A stretch of DNA of 64,000 bases from an uncultured Marvinbryantia sp. (GCA_934394985.1 CAKRRF010000007.1:1-64000); one strand, 5' to 3'. Shown: positions 43,909 through 53,722, counted from the stretch's first letter. A program made the numbers and translations. The notes: a model not told the origin generated them from the letters alone.

Positions 43909-45603
43909 ATGGCATGGTACGATGAAGCTGTTTTTTATCATATATACCCACTGGGTCTGACAGGAGCACCAAAACAGAATGCTTATGAAAAACCGGTTCA
44001 CCGGCTGAATACATTGCTGCCATGGATCACTCATATCCACGATCTGGGATGTAATGCTCTGTATATCGGTCCTTTATTTGAATCTGTGGGACATGGTTAT
44101 GAAACTACGGACTATAAGAAGCTGGACAGCCGCCTGGGAACGAATGAAGATCTGACCGACTTTGTAAAAGAATGCCACAGACAGGGTATCCGGGTGATTC
44201 TGGACGGTGTATTTAATCATACCGGCCGCGATTTTTTTGCATTTAAAGATATTCAGGCCAACCGAGAACAGTCTCGTTACCGCGACTGGTACTGCAATGT
44301 GAATTTTTATGGAAATACTGAATATGATGACGGTTTTTCCTATGAAAACTGGGGCGGCTATAATCTTCTTGTAAAACTGAATCAGCGTAATCCGGAAGTG
44401 AAAGATTATATCTGCGATGTGATTCGCTTCTGGGTCAGCGAATTTGATATTGACGGTATTCGTCTGGATGCGGCGGATGTACTGGACTTTGATTTTATGA
44501 AGGCTCTGCGCCACACAGCAAATGAGGTGAAACCGGACTTCTGGCTGATGGGCGAAGTGATCCATGGTGATTATACCCGCTGGGTCAATGAAGGGACTCT
44601 TCACTCTGTTACCAACTATCATCTGCACAAAGCTCTGTATTCCGGTCATAACGACCACAATTATTTTGAAATAGCTCATACCGTAAAGCGTCTCTATGAA
44701 ATGGGCGGCAACCGTCCGGAGGGTCTGAAACTTTATAACTTTGTAGACAATCATGACGTAGAACGTATTTATACAAAGCTGAATCAGAAGGCACATTTTA
44801 CTCCTGTTCATGTGCTGTTGTATACACTTCCGGGTGTTCCATCTCTCTATTATGGTTCCGAATTCGGCATAGAAGGGAAAAAAGAATATGGTTCGGATGA
44901 TTCTCTTCGCCCACAACTGAACCTGGATGACTATAAAGATGCACTCTCCACCAATTCCTGTACTGCTCTCATTGCAGCACTTGGAAAAATCCGCACAGCC
45001 ATTCCTGCACTCTCCTATGGTGACTACCAGCAGCGTGTTCTGACTAACCGCCAGTATGCATTTACCAGAAGCTGGAATGGGTGCACAGCAGCTGTGACAG
45101 TCAATAATGATGACAGTCCGGCAGACTTCTACGTTCCGGTAGACAGCAGCGAAACTTATCTTGGCACTCTGACCGGTGCAACGGTTCAGCCGGAAAACGG
45201 ACAGATTCATGTAACCATTGACGGGAACTCCGGTGAAATCTGGGTTCCGGAATCTGCAATGGATGGAAACCATACTACCATTGCTATAGAAGCATCCTTA
45301 CCGATTGTTGCTGATCCGGTGGTAAAGAATGAGGAAAACATCAATGACCATTCAGTGATAGATGATAATGCAAAGAGCCATGTCGAGCCTGTAAAGAATG
45401 ATAAAGCAGAGAATCCTGTTCTGTCAGATACGAGTTTGCCAAAAAATAACAAACCGTATGAAGAAATGTCTGTAGCAGAGCTTCAGGCTGCTGTTTTGGA
45501 AAAACTGTCCCAGAATGGTCCTGTTACCGATCAGATGCGCAGGGATGTTGCTGATAATATCTATCCAAATTCCCTGCTGAACTGGGTAAAAAGCTTCCGC
45601 TAA
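43909..45603 (+). CDS. Cytoplasmic GH13 alpha-amylase-family enzyme with C-terminal tail
   Basis: 564 residues from ATG 43909 (GGAGG 9 bases upstream; the frame to 43885 is not used). GH13 regions: I VILDGVFNHTGRDF, II GIRLDAADVLDF (nucleophile Asp), III WLMGEVIHGDY (acid Glu), IV NFVDNHDVERI. No signal peptide, so it likely degrades imported oligosaccharides (cyclomaltodextrinase/maltogenic amylase or alpha-glucosidase type). After the beta-sandwich (~to 455) comes an acidic Asp/Asn-rich linker and a ~45-residue C-terminal segment (MSVAELQAAVLEKLSQNG to LLNWVKSFR) not part of the standard fold. Monocistronic, divergent from the purine cluster. Confidence 0.92.
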   Translation: MAWYDEAVFYHIYPLGLTGAPKQNAYEKPVHRLNTLLPWITHIHDLGCNALYIGPLFESVGHGYETTDYKKLDSRLGTNEDLTDFVKECHRQGIRVILDGVFNHTGRDFFAFKDIQANREQSRYRDWYCNVNFYGNTEYDDGFSYENWGGYNLLVKLNQRNPEVKDYICDVIRFWVSEFDIDGIRLDAADVLDFDFMKALRHTANEVKPDFWLMGEVIHGDYTRWVNEGTLHSVTNYHLHKALYSGHNDHNYFEIAHTVKRLYEMGGNRPEGLKLYNFVDNHDVERIYTKLNQKAHFTPVHVLLYTLPGVPSLYYGSEFGIEGKKEYGSDDSLRPQLNLDDYKDALSTNSCTALIAALGKIRTAIPALSYGDYQQRVLTNRQYAFTRSWNGCTAAVTVNNDDSPADFYVPVDSSETYLGTLTGATVQPENGQIHVTIDGNSGEIWVPESAMDGNHTTIAIEASLPIVADPVVKNEENINDHSVIDDNAKSHVEPVKNDKAENPVLSDTSLPKNNKPYEEMSVAELQAAVLEKLSQNGPVTDQMRRDVADNIYPNSLLNWVKSFR

Positions 45604-45647
45604 ACAGATCTAATCCATTATATGTATCCAGTCTTCGCCTATCAGAA

Positions 45648-45682
45648 ATGCCGCTCCCACAGATTTTCTGCAGGAGCGGCAT
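45648..45682. terminator. Shared terminator between the GH13 and HIT genes
   Basis: Arms ATGCCGCTCC and GGAGCGGCAT with a 14-base loop, 45 bases after the GH13 stop and 15 bases before the HIT stop. The T-runs on each side are weak. Confidence 0.75.
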
Positions 45683-45696
45683 GTTTGTCTGCTCTG

Positions 45697-46122
45697 TTAA
45701 CCAACCAGTTTTTCCTGATAGCGTTTTACCATCTCTTCGTATTCTGCATCAGTCAGCTTCTTTTCTCCTGGGTTCATGGCAAATACACCACCCCATTCAT
45801 ACTGATCTTTATACTTTGGCACCAGATGAAAATGAAGATGATGTCCTGTATCACCATAAGCACCATAATTCACCTTATCCGGATGGAACAGGTCATGCAT
45901 AGCCTGGGCTACTTTTGCGATATCCTCCATAAATGCACTGCGTTCCTCGGCTGTCAGTTCAATAATTTCGCTCACATGCTTTTTATGAGCTACAATCACT
46001 CTTCCCGGATGGCTCTGTTCTCTGAACAGATACACTTTGGATGTCTCTAATTCACAGATTTTGATTCCGAATGCATCAACCAATTCACCTTCCATGCAAT
46101 AAGCACAATTCTGATCTTTCAT
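45697..46122 (-). CDS. HIT-family hydrolase
   Basis: 141 residues. Two Cys (CAYCMEGE) near the N-terminus suggest a zinc site like that of the Hint/HinT branch. The catalytic histidine triad is HHLHFHLVP near residues 95-103. HIT proteins hydrolyse nucleoside phosphoramidates or dinucleotides in the cytosol; the natural substrate is unknown. Alone in its transcription unit. Confidence 0.93.
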   Translation of the reverse strand: MKDQNCAYCMEGELVDAFGIKICELETSKVYLFREQSHPGRVIVAHKKHVSEIIELTAEERSAFMEDIAKVAQAMHDLFHPDKVNYGAYGDTGHHLHFHLVPKYKDQYEWGGVFAMNPGEKKLTDAEYEEMVKRYQEKLVG

Positions 46123-46212
46123 ACTTAGCTTCTCCTCGTTTATCTTTCTTTATGAGCTACTGCTCAGTTTTATTATGATTACTGACACATTATTTGTCAA
46201 GAAACCATTCTG

Positions 46213-46602
46213 TTATTTACTGATTCGTACAAAATCTACCTTGTATTCATCACTGCCTTTTTCATCTACTGTGTAGTAAGCTGCCATCTGCGCCACACTC
46301 AGATAAATACGAATTGTTCCATTCAGACCTTTTTCCGCAGCATCTTTCTTTACTGCTTTTTTGATATCATCCATAGATATATCCAGTCCGGACACTTCCA
46401 GTGTAACAGAAGCGATTCTGTTTCCGGCATCTTTTGCAGCTTTCGTTACCGTCTTCACTGTATCCTCTGCCTTTTCTGCCACATCTTTTACCGTTTCCTT
46501 TGCCTTTTCTACAATCGGTGTATTCATAATTTCTTTTGCGTTATCTCTGACTTCCTGGGCAGCTGTTCTCGCTATTTTACTTACAGACTGTTTTTTTCTC
46601 AT
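46213..46602 (-). CDS. Small helical protein, DUF6465-like
   Basis: 129 residues. The N-terminal ~65 are Lys/Ala/Glu-rich and helical, with repeats (VEKAKETVKDVAEKAEDTVKTVTKAAKDAG), like LEA/apolipoprotein-like helices. The C-terminal ~60 form a beta-rich domain (VTLEVSGLDISMDDI, IRIYLSVAQMAAYYTVDEKG) resembling the Lachnospiraceae DUF6465 family. No signal peptide. The function is unknown. Confidence 0.75.
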   Translation of the reverse strand: MRKKQSVSKIARTAAQEVRDNAKEIMNTPIVEKAKETVKDVAEKAEDTVKTVTKAAKDAGNRIASVTLEVSGLDISMDDIKKAVKKDAAEKGLNGTIRIYLSVAQMAAYYTVDEKGSDEYKVDFVRISK

Positions 46603-46685
46603 AACCGTTATCCTCCTTTTATTCTTTTCTTATAAAATAACACAGCTGGCCTTCTACGTCAAATCTCACTGTTTTCGGCAGATCT

Positions 46686-46717
46686 TTCTTGCAATATCCT
46701 GCAAGAAATGATACACT
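46686..46717 (+). promoter_or_regulatory. thiC promoter with overlapping palindrome
   Basis: TTGCAA (46689-46694), a 17-base spacer and TACACT (46712-46717). A perfect inverted repeat TTCTTGCA/TGCAAGAA with a 6-base gap (46686-46707) covers the -35 and most of the spacer and looks like an operator. Start is near 46724. Confidence 0.7.
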
Positions 46718-46737
46718 TTACATTAACAGAATAATCG

Positions 46738-46824
46738 TTACAGGGAGCTGGCGCAGGAAGCTGGCTGAGAGGAGAATGCAGTTCTCGACCTATAACCTGA
46801 TTTGGATAATGCCAACGTAGGGAT
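46738..46824 (+). promoter_or_regulatory. thiC leader: TPP riboswitch (THI element)
   Basis: Contains ACAGGGAGCTGGCGC, GGCTGAGAGG, CGACC, ACCTGATTTGGATAATGCC and AACGTAGGGA in the canonical order. It lies 88 bases before the thiC ATG with a terminator between, so thiamine diphosphate should end transcription early. Confidence 0.97.
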
Positions 46825-46842
46825 AAGCGAGTAGATGATAAT

Positions 46843-46879
46843 ACAGGAGTTGCCCCTTACGGGCATCTCCTGTTTTTTA
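46843..46879 (+). terminator. Riboswitch terminator before thiC
   Basis: Arms ACAGGAG-TTGCCC and GGGCA-TCTCCTGT with a TTAC-type loop, followed by six T. Confidence 0.9.
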
Positions 46880-46911
46880 TACAAAAATCAAACTATTTGG
46901 AGGATCATAAG

Positions 46912-48222
46912 ATGAGAGAATACACAACACAGATGGACGCAGCCAGAAAAGGCATTGTGACACCGGAGATCCGGGTCGTTGCAGAAAAAGAACATATGAC
47001 GGTCGAGGCACTGATGAAGCTTGTGGCAGAAGGAAAGGTAGCTATTTGTGCAAACAAAAATCACACCTGCTTAAATCCGGAAGGCGTCGGCAGTATGCTG
47101 CGTACTAAGATCAATGTAAATCTGGGCGTATCAAGAGACTGCAAAGATTATAACATCGAAATGCAGAAAGTCATGAGTGCAGTCAATATGGGGGCGGAAG
47201 CTATCATGGATTTATCCAGTCACGGAGACACTCAGCCGTTTCGAAGAAAACTGACTCATGAATGTCCGGCAATGATCGGTACCGTACCGGTTTATGACAG
47301 TGTCATTCACTATCAGAGAGATCTGGCAACTCTTACAGCCAGAGATTTCGTAGAAGTTATCAGAATGCATGCCGAGGACGGTGTTGATTTTGTGACATTA
47401 CACTGCGGAATTACGAGAAAGACGATCGAACAGATTCGGAAGCATAAACGTAAAATGAATATTGTAAGCCGTGGCGGAAGCCTTGTATTCGCATGGATGA
47501 GTATGACCGGTGAAGAAAATCCTTTTTATGAATATTACGATGAAATCCTGGATATCTGTGAAGAATATGATGTTACCATTTCCCTGGGAGATGCCTGCAG
47601 ACCGGGATGTCTCGCTGATGCAACCGATGTTTGTCAGATTGAAGAACTGGTTCGACTTGGAGAACTGACAAAACGTGCATGGGATCACAATGTGCAGGTT
47701 ATGGTTGAAGGACCGGGACATGTACCGCTTGATCAGGTAGCAGCTAATATGAAAGTACAGCAGAGCATCTGTATGGGTGCCCCATTCTATGTATTGGGAC
47801 CGATTGTAACCGATATTGCTCCTGGATATGATCATATTACCAGTGCGATTGGCGGAGCCGTTGCTGCTATGAATGGTGCTTCCTTCCTGTGCTATGTTAC
47901 ACCTGCTGAACATCTGGCACTGCCAAATGTAGATGATGTAAAACAGGGAATCATCGCTTCCAAGATTGCAGCTCATGCAGCAGATATCGCCAAGGGAATC
48001 CCAGGTGCACGCGATATCGATGACAAAATGGCTGAAGCCAGACAGAAGCTTGACTGGGATGCCCAGTATGCCTGTGCATTAGATCCTGAAACTGCAAAAG
48101 CCATTCGTGACAGCAGAAGTCCGGAAGAAGACCACAGTGATACCTGCAGTATGTGTGGAAAATTCTGTGCCGTACGAAGCATGAACAAAGCACTGGCAGG
48201 CGAATACATCGACATTCTTTAA
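46912..48222 (+). CDS. thiC: Phosphomethylpyrimidine synthase ThiC
   Basis: 436 residues. A radical-SAM enzyme that turns aminoimidazole ribotide into the HMP-P pyrimidine of thiamine. Its C-terminal 4Fe-4S motif is [12 protein letters not shown]. Conserved parts include [27 protein letters not shown] [13 protein letters not shown] and [13 protein letters not shown]. The short form without the extra N-terminal domain is usual for Firmicutes. GGAGG precedes ATG 46912; an upstream TTG at 46897 is not used. Controlled by the TPP riboswitch; no other thiamine gene is adjacent. Confidence 0.97.
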   Translation: MREYTTQMDAARKGIVTPEIRVVAEKEHMTVEALMKLVAEGKVAICANKNHTCLNPEGVGSMLRTKINVNLGVSRDCKDYNIEMQKVMSAVNMGAEAIMDLSSHGDTQPFRRKLTHECPAMIGTVPVYDSVIHYQRDLATLTARDFVEVIRMHAEDGVDFVTLHCGITRKTIEQIRKHKRKMNIVSRGGSLVFAWMSMTGEENPFYEYYDEILDICEEYDVTISLGDACRPGCLADATDVCQIEELVRLGELTKRAWDHNVQVMVEGPGHVPLDQVAANMKVQQSICMGAPFYVLGPIVTDIAPGYDHITSAIGGAVAAMNGASFLCYVTPAEHLALPNVDDVKQGIIASKIAAHAADIAKGIPGARDIDDKMAEARQKLDWDAQYACALDPETAKAIRDSRSPEEDHSDTCSMCGKFCAVRSMNKALAGEYIDIL

Positions 48223-48231
48223 TCATATCAA

Positions 48232-48275
48232 AAACAGGCAGACCATTACTGATCTGCCTGTTGCTGTATATTTTT
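48232..48275. terminator. Terminator shared by thiC and cls
   Basis: Arms AACAGGCAGA and TCTGCCTGTT with T-rich flanks on both strands (TATATTTTT on plus, GTTTTTGAT on minus). Confidence 0.85.
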
Positions 48276-49911
48276 ACATCAGTGGCGCAAAAAGACGCAG
48301 CAGACTTCCCGCCAGCTTCTGCCAAAGCGGCATACTGCGATACACATCTTTCGTTATCTTTTCACATTCTTTCAGTGTATTTTGGAAATCTTCCTCAATG
48401 GCACAGATTTCTTTATTTTTATACATCAGCGCTGCACATTCAAAGCTGAGATACATACTGCGGAAATCCATATTAATACTTCCCACCACTGCTTTTTCAT
48501 TGTCCGATACAAATACTTTGGAATGCACAAAGCCCGGAAGGAATTCGTAAATCTCCACCCCCGCTTCCAGAAGTTCATTGTAAAAAGTGCGGGCAAGAAT
48601 AAACGCATATTTTTTATCCGGAATATGCGGCATGATAATCTTGACATCTACTCCACGCTTTGCCGCATAAGTCAAAGCTACCACCATATTATGATCCAGC
48701 ACCAAATATGGGGTCATAATATGTACATATTTTTCTGCCGTATTCAAAATGTCCAGATAAACCAGTTCTCCCACCTGCTCATTATCCAGCGGATTATCAT
48801 CATATGGAATAACAAAGCCTTTTCCTTCTTCTTCGCACTTTGGAATTGGCATCTTTATATAGCGGCGATATTCCTCCAGCAAATGTGCCTCTGTCTTTTT
48901 TCTTTCCATTTTGGATAGCTTCACATATTCCACTACATTCCACATCTGAAGAAACATCAGCGTAAAATCCCGTACCGCATCTCCTTGAAGCATCAGGCAG
49001 GCATCTTTCCAGTAACCAAAACGCTCTTTCTGATTAATATACTCATCTGCCAGATTGATTCCTCCGGTAAATGCCGTATGACCATCCACTACCATGATTT
49101 TTCGATGATCCCGATTGTTCTGTACCGTAGAGAGCAGCGGCACAATCGGCGAAAATACCTGGCATTTGATTCCCTCTGCATTCAGATCTCTGGCATAATG
49201 AATCGGGAGCCGGAAATAATCACTCATGCCATCATACATAATCCTCACTTCCACGCCTTCCTTTACTTTTGCGCGCAGAATCTCCAGGATCGTCTCCCAC
49301 ATATATCCCTGATCCACAATAAAAAACTCAATAAAAATATAATGCTTTGCTGCGGACAATTCCCGTAAGATAACATCAAACGCACTTTCTCCGCTGGGAT
49401 AATAGTGCGCTGTGGTATTGGTATGCACCGCACTGTTACTCGCTTTGCGCAGATAGGATACCAGATTTGCCGCCTGTGGTGATTCTTCCTCCAGCGCCTT
49501 CCGATCCTCTTCTTTTTGCTCAGAAAGCTCTGCTGTTCTGGCTACTTCCTTTACAACCTGCTGATTCAGTAAATGTCGCTCCATCTGCAGATGAAAATAC
49601 AGATAAAACAGTGCTCCAAATACCGGAACTGTCAAAATCGGTACCATCCATGCGATCTTAAATGACGGATTTCCCTTCTGATTAATCAGATATACTGACA
49701 ATACAAATCCCAAGAAAATAGAACCTCCGTAAATAGCAAACACATAATTGCTCAGAAATCGAAATCCTACCAGGAGAATACTGATCTGTAACAAAATCAG
49801 TATCAGCAAAATACCCGTCCGGCCAAAGATCACACTTAAAACTCCACGTTTACCGCGATTCAGATTCTCCTTCTGTTTCATCAAAAACTGTTTTTTCTTT
49901 TCCACGCACAT
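48274..49911 (-). CDS. cls: Cardiolipin synthase
   Basis: 545 residues. Two membrane helices (~25-75; ILLILILLQISILLVGF, IYGGSIFLGFVLSVYLI) and a hydrophobic third precede two phospholipase-D motifs: HRKIMVVDGHTAFTGGIN near 255 and HSKVFVSDNEKAVVGSIN near 455. It joins phosphatidylglycerol molecules into cardiolipin at the membrane. The start is not certain: ATG 49911 has GAGG too close, and GTG 49905 or the internal ATG at 49881 are possible. Confidence 0.93.
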   Translation of the reverse strand: MCVEKKKQFLMKQKENLNRGKRGVLSVIFGRTGILLILILLQISILLVGFRFLSNYVFAIYGGSIFLGFVLSVYLINQKGNPSFKIAWMVPILTVPVFGALFYLYFHLQMERHLLNQQVVKEVARTAELSEQKEEDRKALEEESPQAANLVSYLRKASNSAVHTNTTAHYYPSGESAFDVILRELSAAKHYIFIEFFIVDQGYMWETILEILRAKVKEGVEVRIMYDGMSDYFRLPIHYARDLNAEGIKCQVFSPIVPLLSTVQNNRDHRKIMVVDGHTAFTGGINLADEYINQKERFGYWKDACLMLQGDAVRDFTLMFLQMWNVVEYVKLSKMERKKTEAHLLEEYRRYIKMPIPKCEEEGKGFVIPYDDNPLDNEQVGELVYLDILNTAEKYVHIMTPYLVLDHNMVVALTYAAKRGVDVKIIMPHIPDKKYAFILARTFYNELLEAGVEIYEFLPGFVHSKVFVSDNEKAVVGSINMDFRSMYLSFECAALMYKNKEICAIEEDFQNTLKECEKITKDVYRSMPLWQKLAGSLLRLFAPLM

Positions 49912-49935
49912 TCCTCGATTCTTTTCTTCGCTTCC

Positions 49936-51942
49936 TTATGCCAGTTCTTCGTGTTTCTCTCCAATCATCTTCAGGAACTCTTCTTCGCTAATCACCGGTA
50001 TCCCCAGCTGCTGTGCCTTCGTCAGTTTACTTCCTGCATTCTCTCCGGCAAGTACATAATCTGTCTTTTTCGATACAGAACCGGCCGCTTTCCCGCCATA
50101 CTGAAGAATCATGTCTGCCGCTTCTTTTCTTCCCATATTTGGAAGCGTTCCAGTCACTACAAATGTTTTTCCGGTCAGGATACCATCTCCTGCCTGTACT
50201 TCTGTTTTCATCTTCACGCCTTCTGCTGCCATTTTTTCCAGTAGTCTGCGATTTTCTTCGTCTGCAAAGAAATCATAGATGGAACATGCGCTGATCTGCC
50301 CGATATCCGGTACTTCCAGCAATTCTTCCACCGATGCCTGCTCCAGTTTTTCCATGGAACCAAAATGCTGCATCAATTCCCTTGCTGTCGCTTTTCCCAC
50401 ATTTGGAATCCCCAGTCCTGCCAGCAGATGCTGAGGATCTTTTTTCTTGGATTCTTCAATTGCTGTCAGAAGCTTATCGGTATTCTTTTCCTTTCCGATC
50501 AGTCCCTTTTCGATCAGTTCGTCGCGATGATCTTTCAGCGTAAAAATATCTGCCACATTTTCCAGATATCCCTGTCGCACCAGTTCTACAATATAGTTCT
50601 CTCCGAATCCTTTTATGTCCATGGCATCCCTGCCTGCAAAATTGATGATATGTCGTTCCTTCTGAGCCGGACAGCTGATTCCGGTACATTTGATATCTGC
50701 GGTTTCTTTTTCCCGCACAGCCGGTGCTCCGCAGACCGGACAACGATCCGGGATCTGAAATCTGACTGTACCGGCAGGTCTTTTTTCCTTCACCACTGCT
50801 TTGATCTTCGGAATGATTTCACCGGATTTATATACCACAATCGTATCTCCGATGCCAATATCCAGTTCATCAATAAAATCCTGATTATGAAGTGTTGCTC
50901 TGGATACACTGGTGCCGCACAGACGAATCGGATCAAATACAGCCGTTGGTGTAATTCTTCCTGTTCTCCCTACCGACAGCTCAATATCACGAAGTACGGT
51001 TTCTTTTTCTTCCGGTGGGTACTTATAAGCCACTGCCCATCTCGGTACCTTGGAGGTCTCTCCCACTGTTACACGATCCTGCAGACTGTTCAGCTTCACG
51101 ACTGCGCCGTCAATATCATACCCCAGACTGCCACGCTGCTCACCGATTTTCTGAATCGCCTCCCACACTTCTTCACCTGTGGTACAGACCTGATAATTTT
51201 CAATCACCTTTACCCCATTGCTCTTTAAATATTCATATCCTTCCGTATGTGTGGCAAAGGTTCTGCCCTGCGTCTCCTGAATATTAAAGATAAACATGGA
51301 CAGATTCCGTTCTTTTGTAATCTTACTGTCCAACTGACGAAGCGTGCCTGCTGCACAGTTTCTCGGATTGGCAAATAATTTTTTACCCAGAAGTTCCTGC
51401 TTTGCATTCACTGCATCAAAGGCATCGTTTGTCATATAGACCTCTCCACGGATCTCAATATAAGGAATCGGATGCTTCAGTTTCTTTTTTACATCTTTAA
51501 TCACTCTGGCATTTTCCGTTACATCTTCTCCCTGAATGATCCCGTCTCCTCTGGTAATGGCGGTAGTCATCACTCCGTCTGTATAACGAATCGCCATAGA
51601 TAAGCCATCAATCTTAGTCTCTACTACAAATTCCGGATGATCCAGCTGCTGCTGCATACTCTCTACAAACTGCATTACTTCCTCTTTGGAAAATACATCC
51701 TGCAGACTGAGCATCGGGACTCTGTGACGAACCAGAACGCCTGCTTCTCTCTTTGCATTTCCGCCCACATGCTGTGTCGGGGAGTCCAAAGTAATGCGCT
51801 CCGGATGCTCTACTTCCAGTTTTTTCAGTTCCTGCATCAGCATATCATATTCGTAATCCGTGATCTCCGGATCGTCCTGATTATAGTAACGGTCAATATG
51901 ATAATTTATCTTTTCTCTTAATTCGTCAATTCTGTCTTTCAT
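49936..51942 (-). CDS. ligA: NAD-dependent DNA ligase
   Basis: 668 residues, normal length. An Ia domain, the adenylation site KIDG (VVETKIDGLSMAIRY, ~110), an OB-fold, a four-Cys zinc finger (CPVCGAPA, CTGISCPAQ), helix-hairpin-helix repeats (~470-560) and a C-terminal BRCT domain (TFVVTGTLPNMGRKEAADM). It seals nicks in replication and repair. It overlaps the upstream pseudouridine synthase gene by 4 bases. Confidence 0.97.
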   Translation of the reverse strand: MKDRIDELREKINYHIDRYYNQDDPEITDYEYDMLMQELKKLEVEHPERITLDSPTQHVGGNAKREAGVLVRHRVPMLSLQDVFSKEEVMQFVESMQQQLDHPEFVVETKIDGLSMAIRYTDGVMTTAITRGDGIIQGEDVTENARVIKDVKKKLKHPIPYIEIRGEVYMTNDAFDAVNAKQELLGKKLFANPRNCAAGTLRQLDSKITKERNLSMFIFNIQETQGRTFATHTEGYEYLKSNGVKVIENYQVCTTGEEVWEAIQKIGEQRGSLGYDIDGAVVKLNSLQDRVTVGETSKVPRWAVAYKYPPEEKETVLRDIELSVGRTGRITPTAVFDPIRLCGTSVSRATLHNQDFIDELDIGIGDTIVVYKSGEIIPKIKAVVKEKRPAGTVRFQIPDRCPVCGAPAVREKETADIKCTGISCPAQKERHIINFAGRDAMDIKGFGENYIVELVRQGYLENVADIFTLKDHRDELIEKGLIGKEKNTDKLLTAIEESKKKDPQHLLAGLGIPNVGKATARELMQHFGSMEKLEQASVEELLEVPDIGQISACSIYDFFADEENRRLLEKMAAEGVKMKTEVQAGDGILTGKTFVVTGTLPNMGRKEAADMILQYGGKAAGSVSKKTDYVLAGENAGSKLTKAQQLGIPVISEEEFLKMIGEKHEELA

Positions 51943-52703
51943 GATCTGGATTCCTTTATGCTTTCATATAATTCTTCCATCTCTCTGTCTGACACTTCCC
52001 GGTATTCTCCCGTCTTCAGTGTTCCCAGAGAGATGTTCATGATCCGCACACGTTTCAGTCTCAGCACCTTACATCCGCAAGCCTGACACATACGGCGGAT
52101 CTGACGGTTCAGCCCCTGTGTTAAAATAATAGAAAACTTTTTCTCATCAATTTTTTTCACCCTGCATGGTCTGGTCTTTACCTCAAGCTCTTTCAGCCAC
52201 ACTCCCTGCTGCATCTTCTGTATAAATTTTTCTGTCACAGGACGGTCAATCTCAACCTCGTACTCTTTTTCATGATAATTTCCCGCCCGCATGATTTTAT
52301 TCAGAATATCTCCGTGATTTGTCATCAGCAGAAGACCTTCAGAATCCTTATCCAGTCTTCCGATCGGAAATACCCGCTTGGGATAATTCAGAAATGCATC
52401 AATCGTCGTATCACCCCAACGGTCATCTGTGCTGCACAGCACACCTCTCGGCTTATAAACTGCCAGCAAAATCATCTCTTTTTCCCGCTTTGCCTGTCTG
52501 CCTTCTACGATCACTTTCTGAGTTGGAAGTACCTTCTGCCCTGTGGCAGCCACTTGTCCATCCACCAGTACCTTTCCCATCTCAATAAGCCGGTCTGCTT
52601 CTCTTCTGGAACAGATCCCGGCTTCGCTTAAATATTTATTCAGCCTGACTGGCTTGTTTTCATCTTTTTGTGCAAACTCTGACTGCATTCGGTTGTTATG
52701 CAT
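51939..52703 (-). CDS. RsuA/RluB/RluF-family 23S rRNA pseudouridine synthase
   Basis: 254 residues. An N-terminal S4 domain (~18-65, VRLNKYLSEAGICSRREADRL) is followed by the catalytic domain with GRLDKDSEGLLLMTNHGD, whose first Asp is the catalytic residue. The GRLDKDSEG form is closest to RluF (U2604-type). It modifies large-subunit rRNA. Its stop overlaps the ligA start, so the two are co-expressed. Confidence 0.93.
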   Translation of the reverse strand: MHNNRMQSEFAQKDENKPVRLNKYLSEAGICSRREADRLIEMGKVLVDGQVAATGQKVLPTQKVIVEGRQAKREKEMILLAVYKPRGVLCSTDDRWGDTTIDAFLNYPKRVFPIGRLDKDSEGLLLMTNHGDILNKIMRAGNYHEKEYEVEIDRPVTEKFIQKMQQGVWLKELEVKTRPCRVKKIDEKKFSIILTQGLNRQIRRMCQACGCKVLRLKRVRIMNISLGTLKTGEYREVSDREMEELYESIKESRS

Positions 52704-52790
52704 AAGTATTCTTCCACGCTCCTCAATAATTTATTTAGTATAACATTTCATTGCAATAATTTCAACACTCGCCTATACTGGTTTTATATG

Positions 52791-52850
52791 AAAAATTGGC
52801 ATCGAGATGGATCCTCCGATCATTTCTCGATGCCACTATTGTTTTTTTAG
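52791..52850. terminator. Bidirectional hairpin after the homocysteine methyltransferase gene
   Basis: Arms GGCATCGAGA and TCTCGATGCC (52798-52807, 52825-52834), with five A on the left (T-run on the minus strand) and a T-run at 52841-52848 for the plus strand. Confidence 0.8.
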
Positions 52851-52855
52851 ATTCT

Positions 52856-53722
52856 TTATACTAATTTTTTCAGTTCCCTAATATAGTCCGGTGTGGTACC
52901 GCAGCAGCCTCCTACGATCTTTGCGCCTTTTTCCAGCAGCACTTTCATACCTGTTCCAAAGCTCTCCGGTGTCATATCATAGCTTGCCTCTCCGGTATCA
53001 GAAATCTTTGGCATACCCGCATTGGGTTTTACAATCATTGGAATATGAAGTCTCTGATTCAGACCTTCCACAATGGATACCAGCTGCTCCGGACCTACGG
53101 AACAGTTGATCCCCACCGCATCTGCTCCCATTTCCTGCAGGGTCTCAGCCGCTTCAAAAATATGTCCGCCTGCATAAATGCTGCCATCTGCATCGATTGT
53201 CATACTACAGAGCACCGGAAGATCACACACCTGCTGTGCCGCTTCCAGTGCAGCCATTGCTTCGTCCATACTGGTCATAGTCTCCATCAGGATCACATCC
53301 ACACCGGCATCCACCAGATAGCGCATCTGTTCTTTATACCGCTCCATCGCCTTTTCGTAAGTGGCATCCGGAGACATTCCGATCATTTTTACAATGGCCG
53401 TCACATCTCCTGCCACATAAGCTTTTCCGTCCACTGCGTTTTTACTGATCTTTACCAGCTCATGATTCATCTCTTCTACCTGTGCGCCAAGTCCATAACT
53501 GCTCAGGTTAAAACGGTTGGCTCCAAAAGTAGGAGCACAGAGAATCTGGCTTCCTGCTTCTACATATCTCTTCTGAAGCTCTGTTATGATCTCCGGATGA
53601 TCCAGAATCCATTCTTCTGAGCAGATGCCTCTCGGCATTCCCATGCAAAACAGATTGGATCCGGTTGCGCCATCCAGGAACGTTATCTTTTCTGTCAGTT
53701 TCTGAAATTCTTCTTTTGTCAT
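52856..53722 (-). CDS. Homocysteine S-methyltransferase-family protein
   Basis: 288-residue TIM barrel corresponding to the N-terminal domain of cobalamin-dependent MetH. Zinc ligands are in VGINCSVGPEQL and IVGGCCGTTPDYIREL. N-terminal LDGATGSNLF is conserved. It transfers a methyl group to homocysteine; the donor could be S-methylmethionine, betaine or a separate cobalamin protein. No cobalamin or folate domain is attached. A separate unit 21 bases after asnB. Confidence 0.9.
   Translation of the reverse strand: MTKEEFQKLTEKITFLDGATGSNLFCMGMPRGICSEEWILDHPEIITELQKRYVEAGSQILCAPTFGANRFNLSSYGLGAQVEEMNHELVKISKNAVDGKAYVAGDVTAIVKMIGMSPDATYEKAMERYKEQMRYLVDAGVDVILMETMTSMDEAMAALEAAQQVCDLPVLCSMTIDADGSIYAGGHIFEAAETLQEMGADAVGINCSVGPEQLVSIVEGLNQRLHIPMIVKPNAGMPKISDTGEASYDMTPESFGTGMKVLLEKGAKIVGGCCGTTPDYIRELKKLV

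Noticed and set aside
44074..45273. 399-residue minus-strand frame opposite the amylase gene
   Set aside because: It is antisense to a clearly coding GH13 gene with all catalytic motifs; composition (many His, Ile, Cys) is that of a mirror frame.
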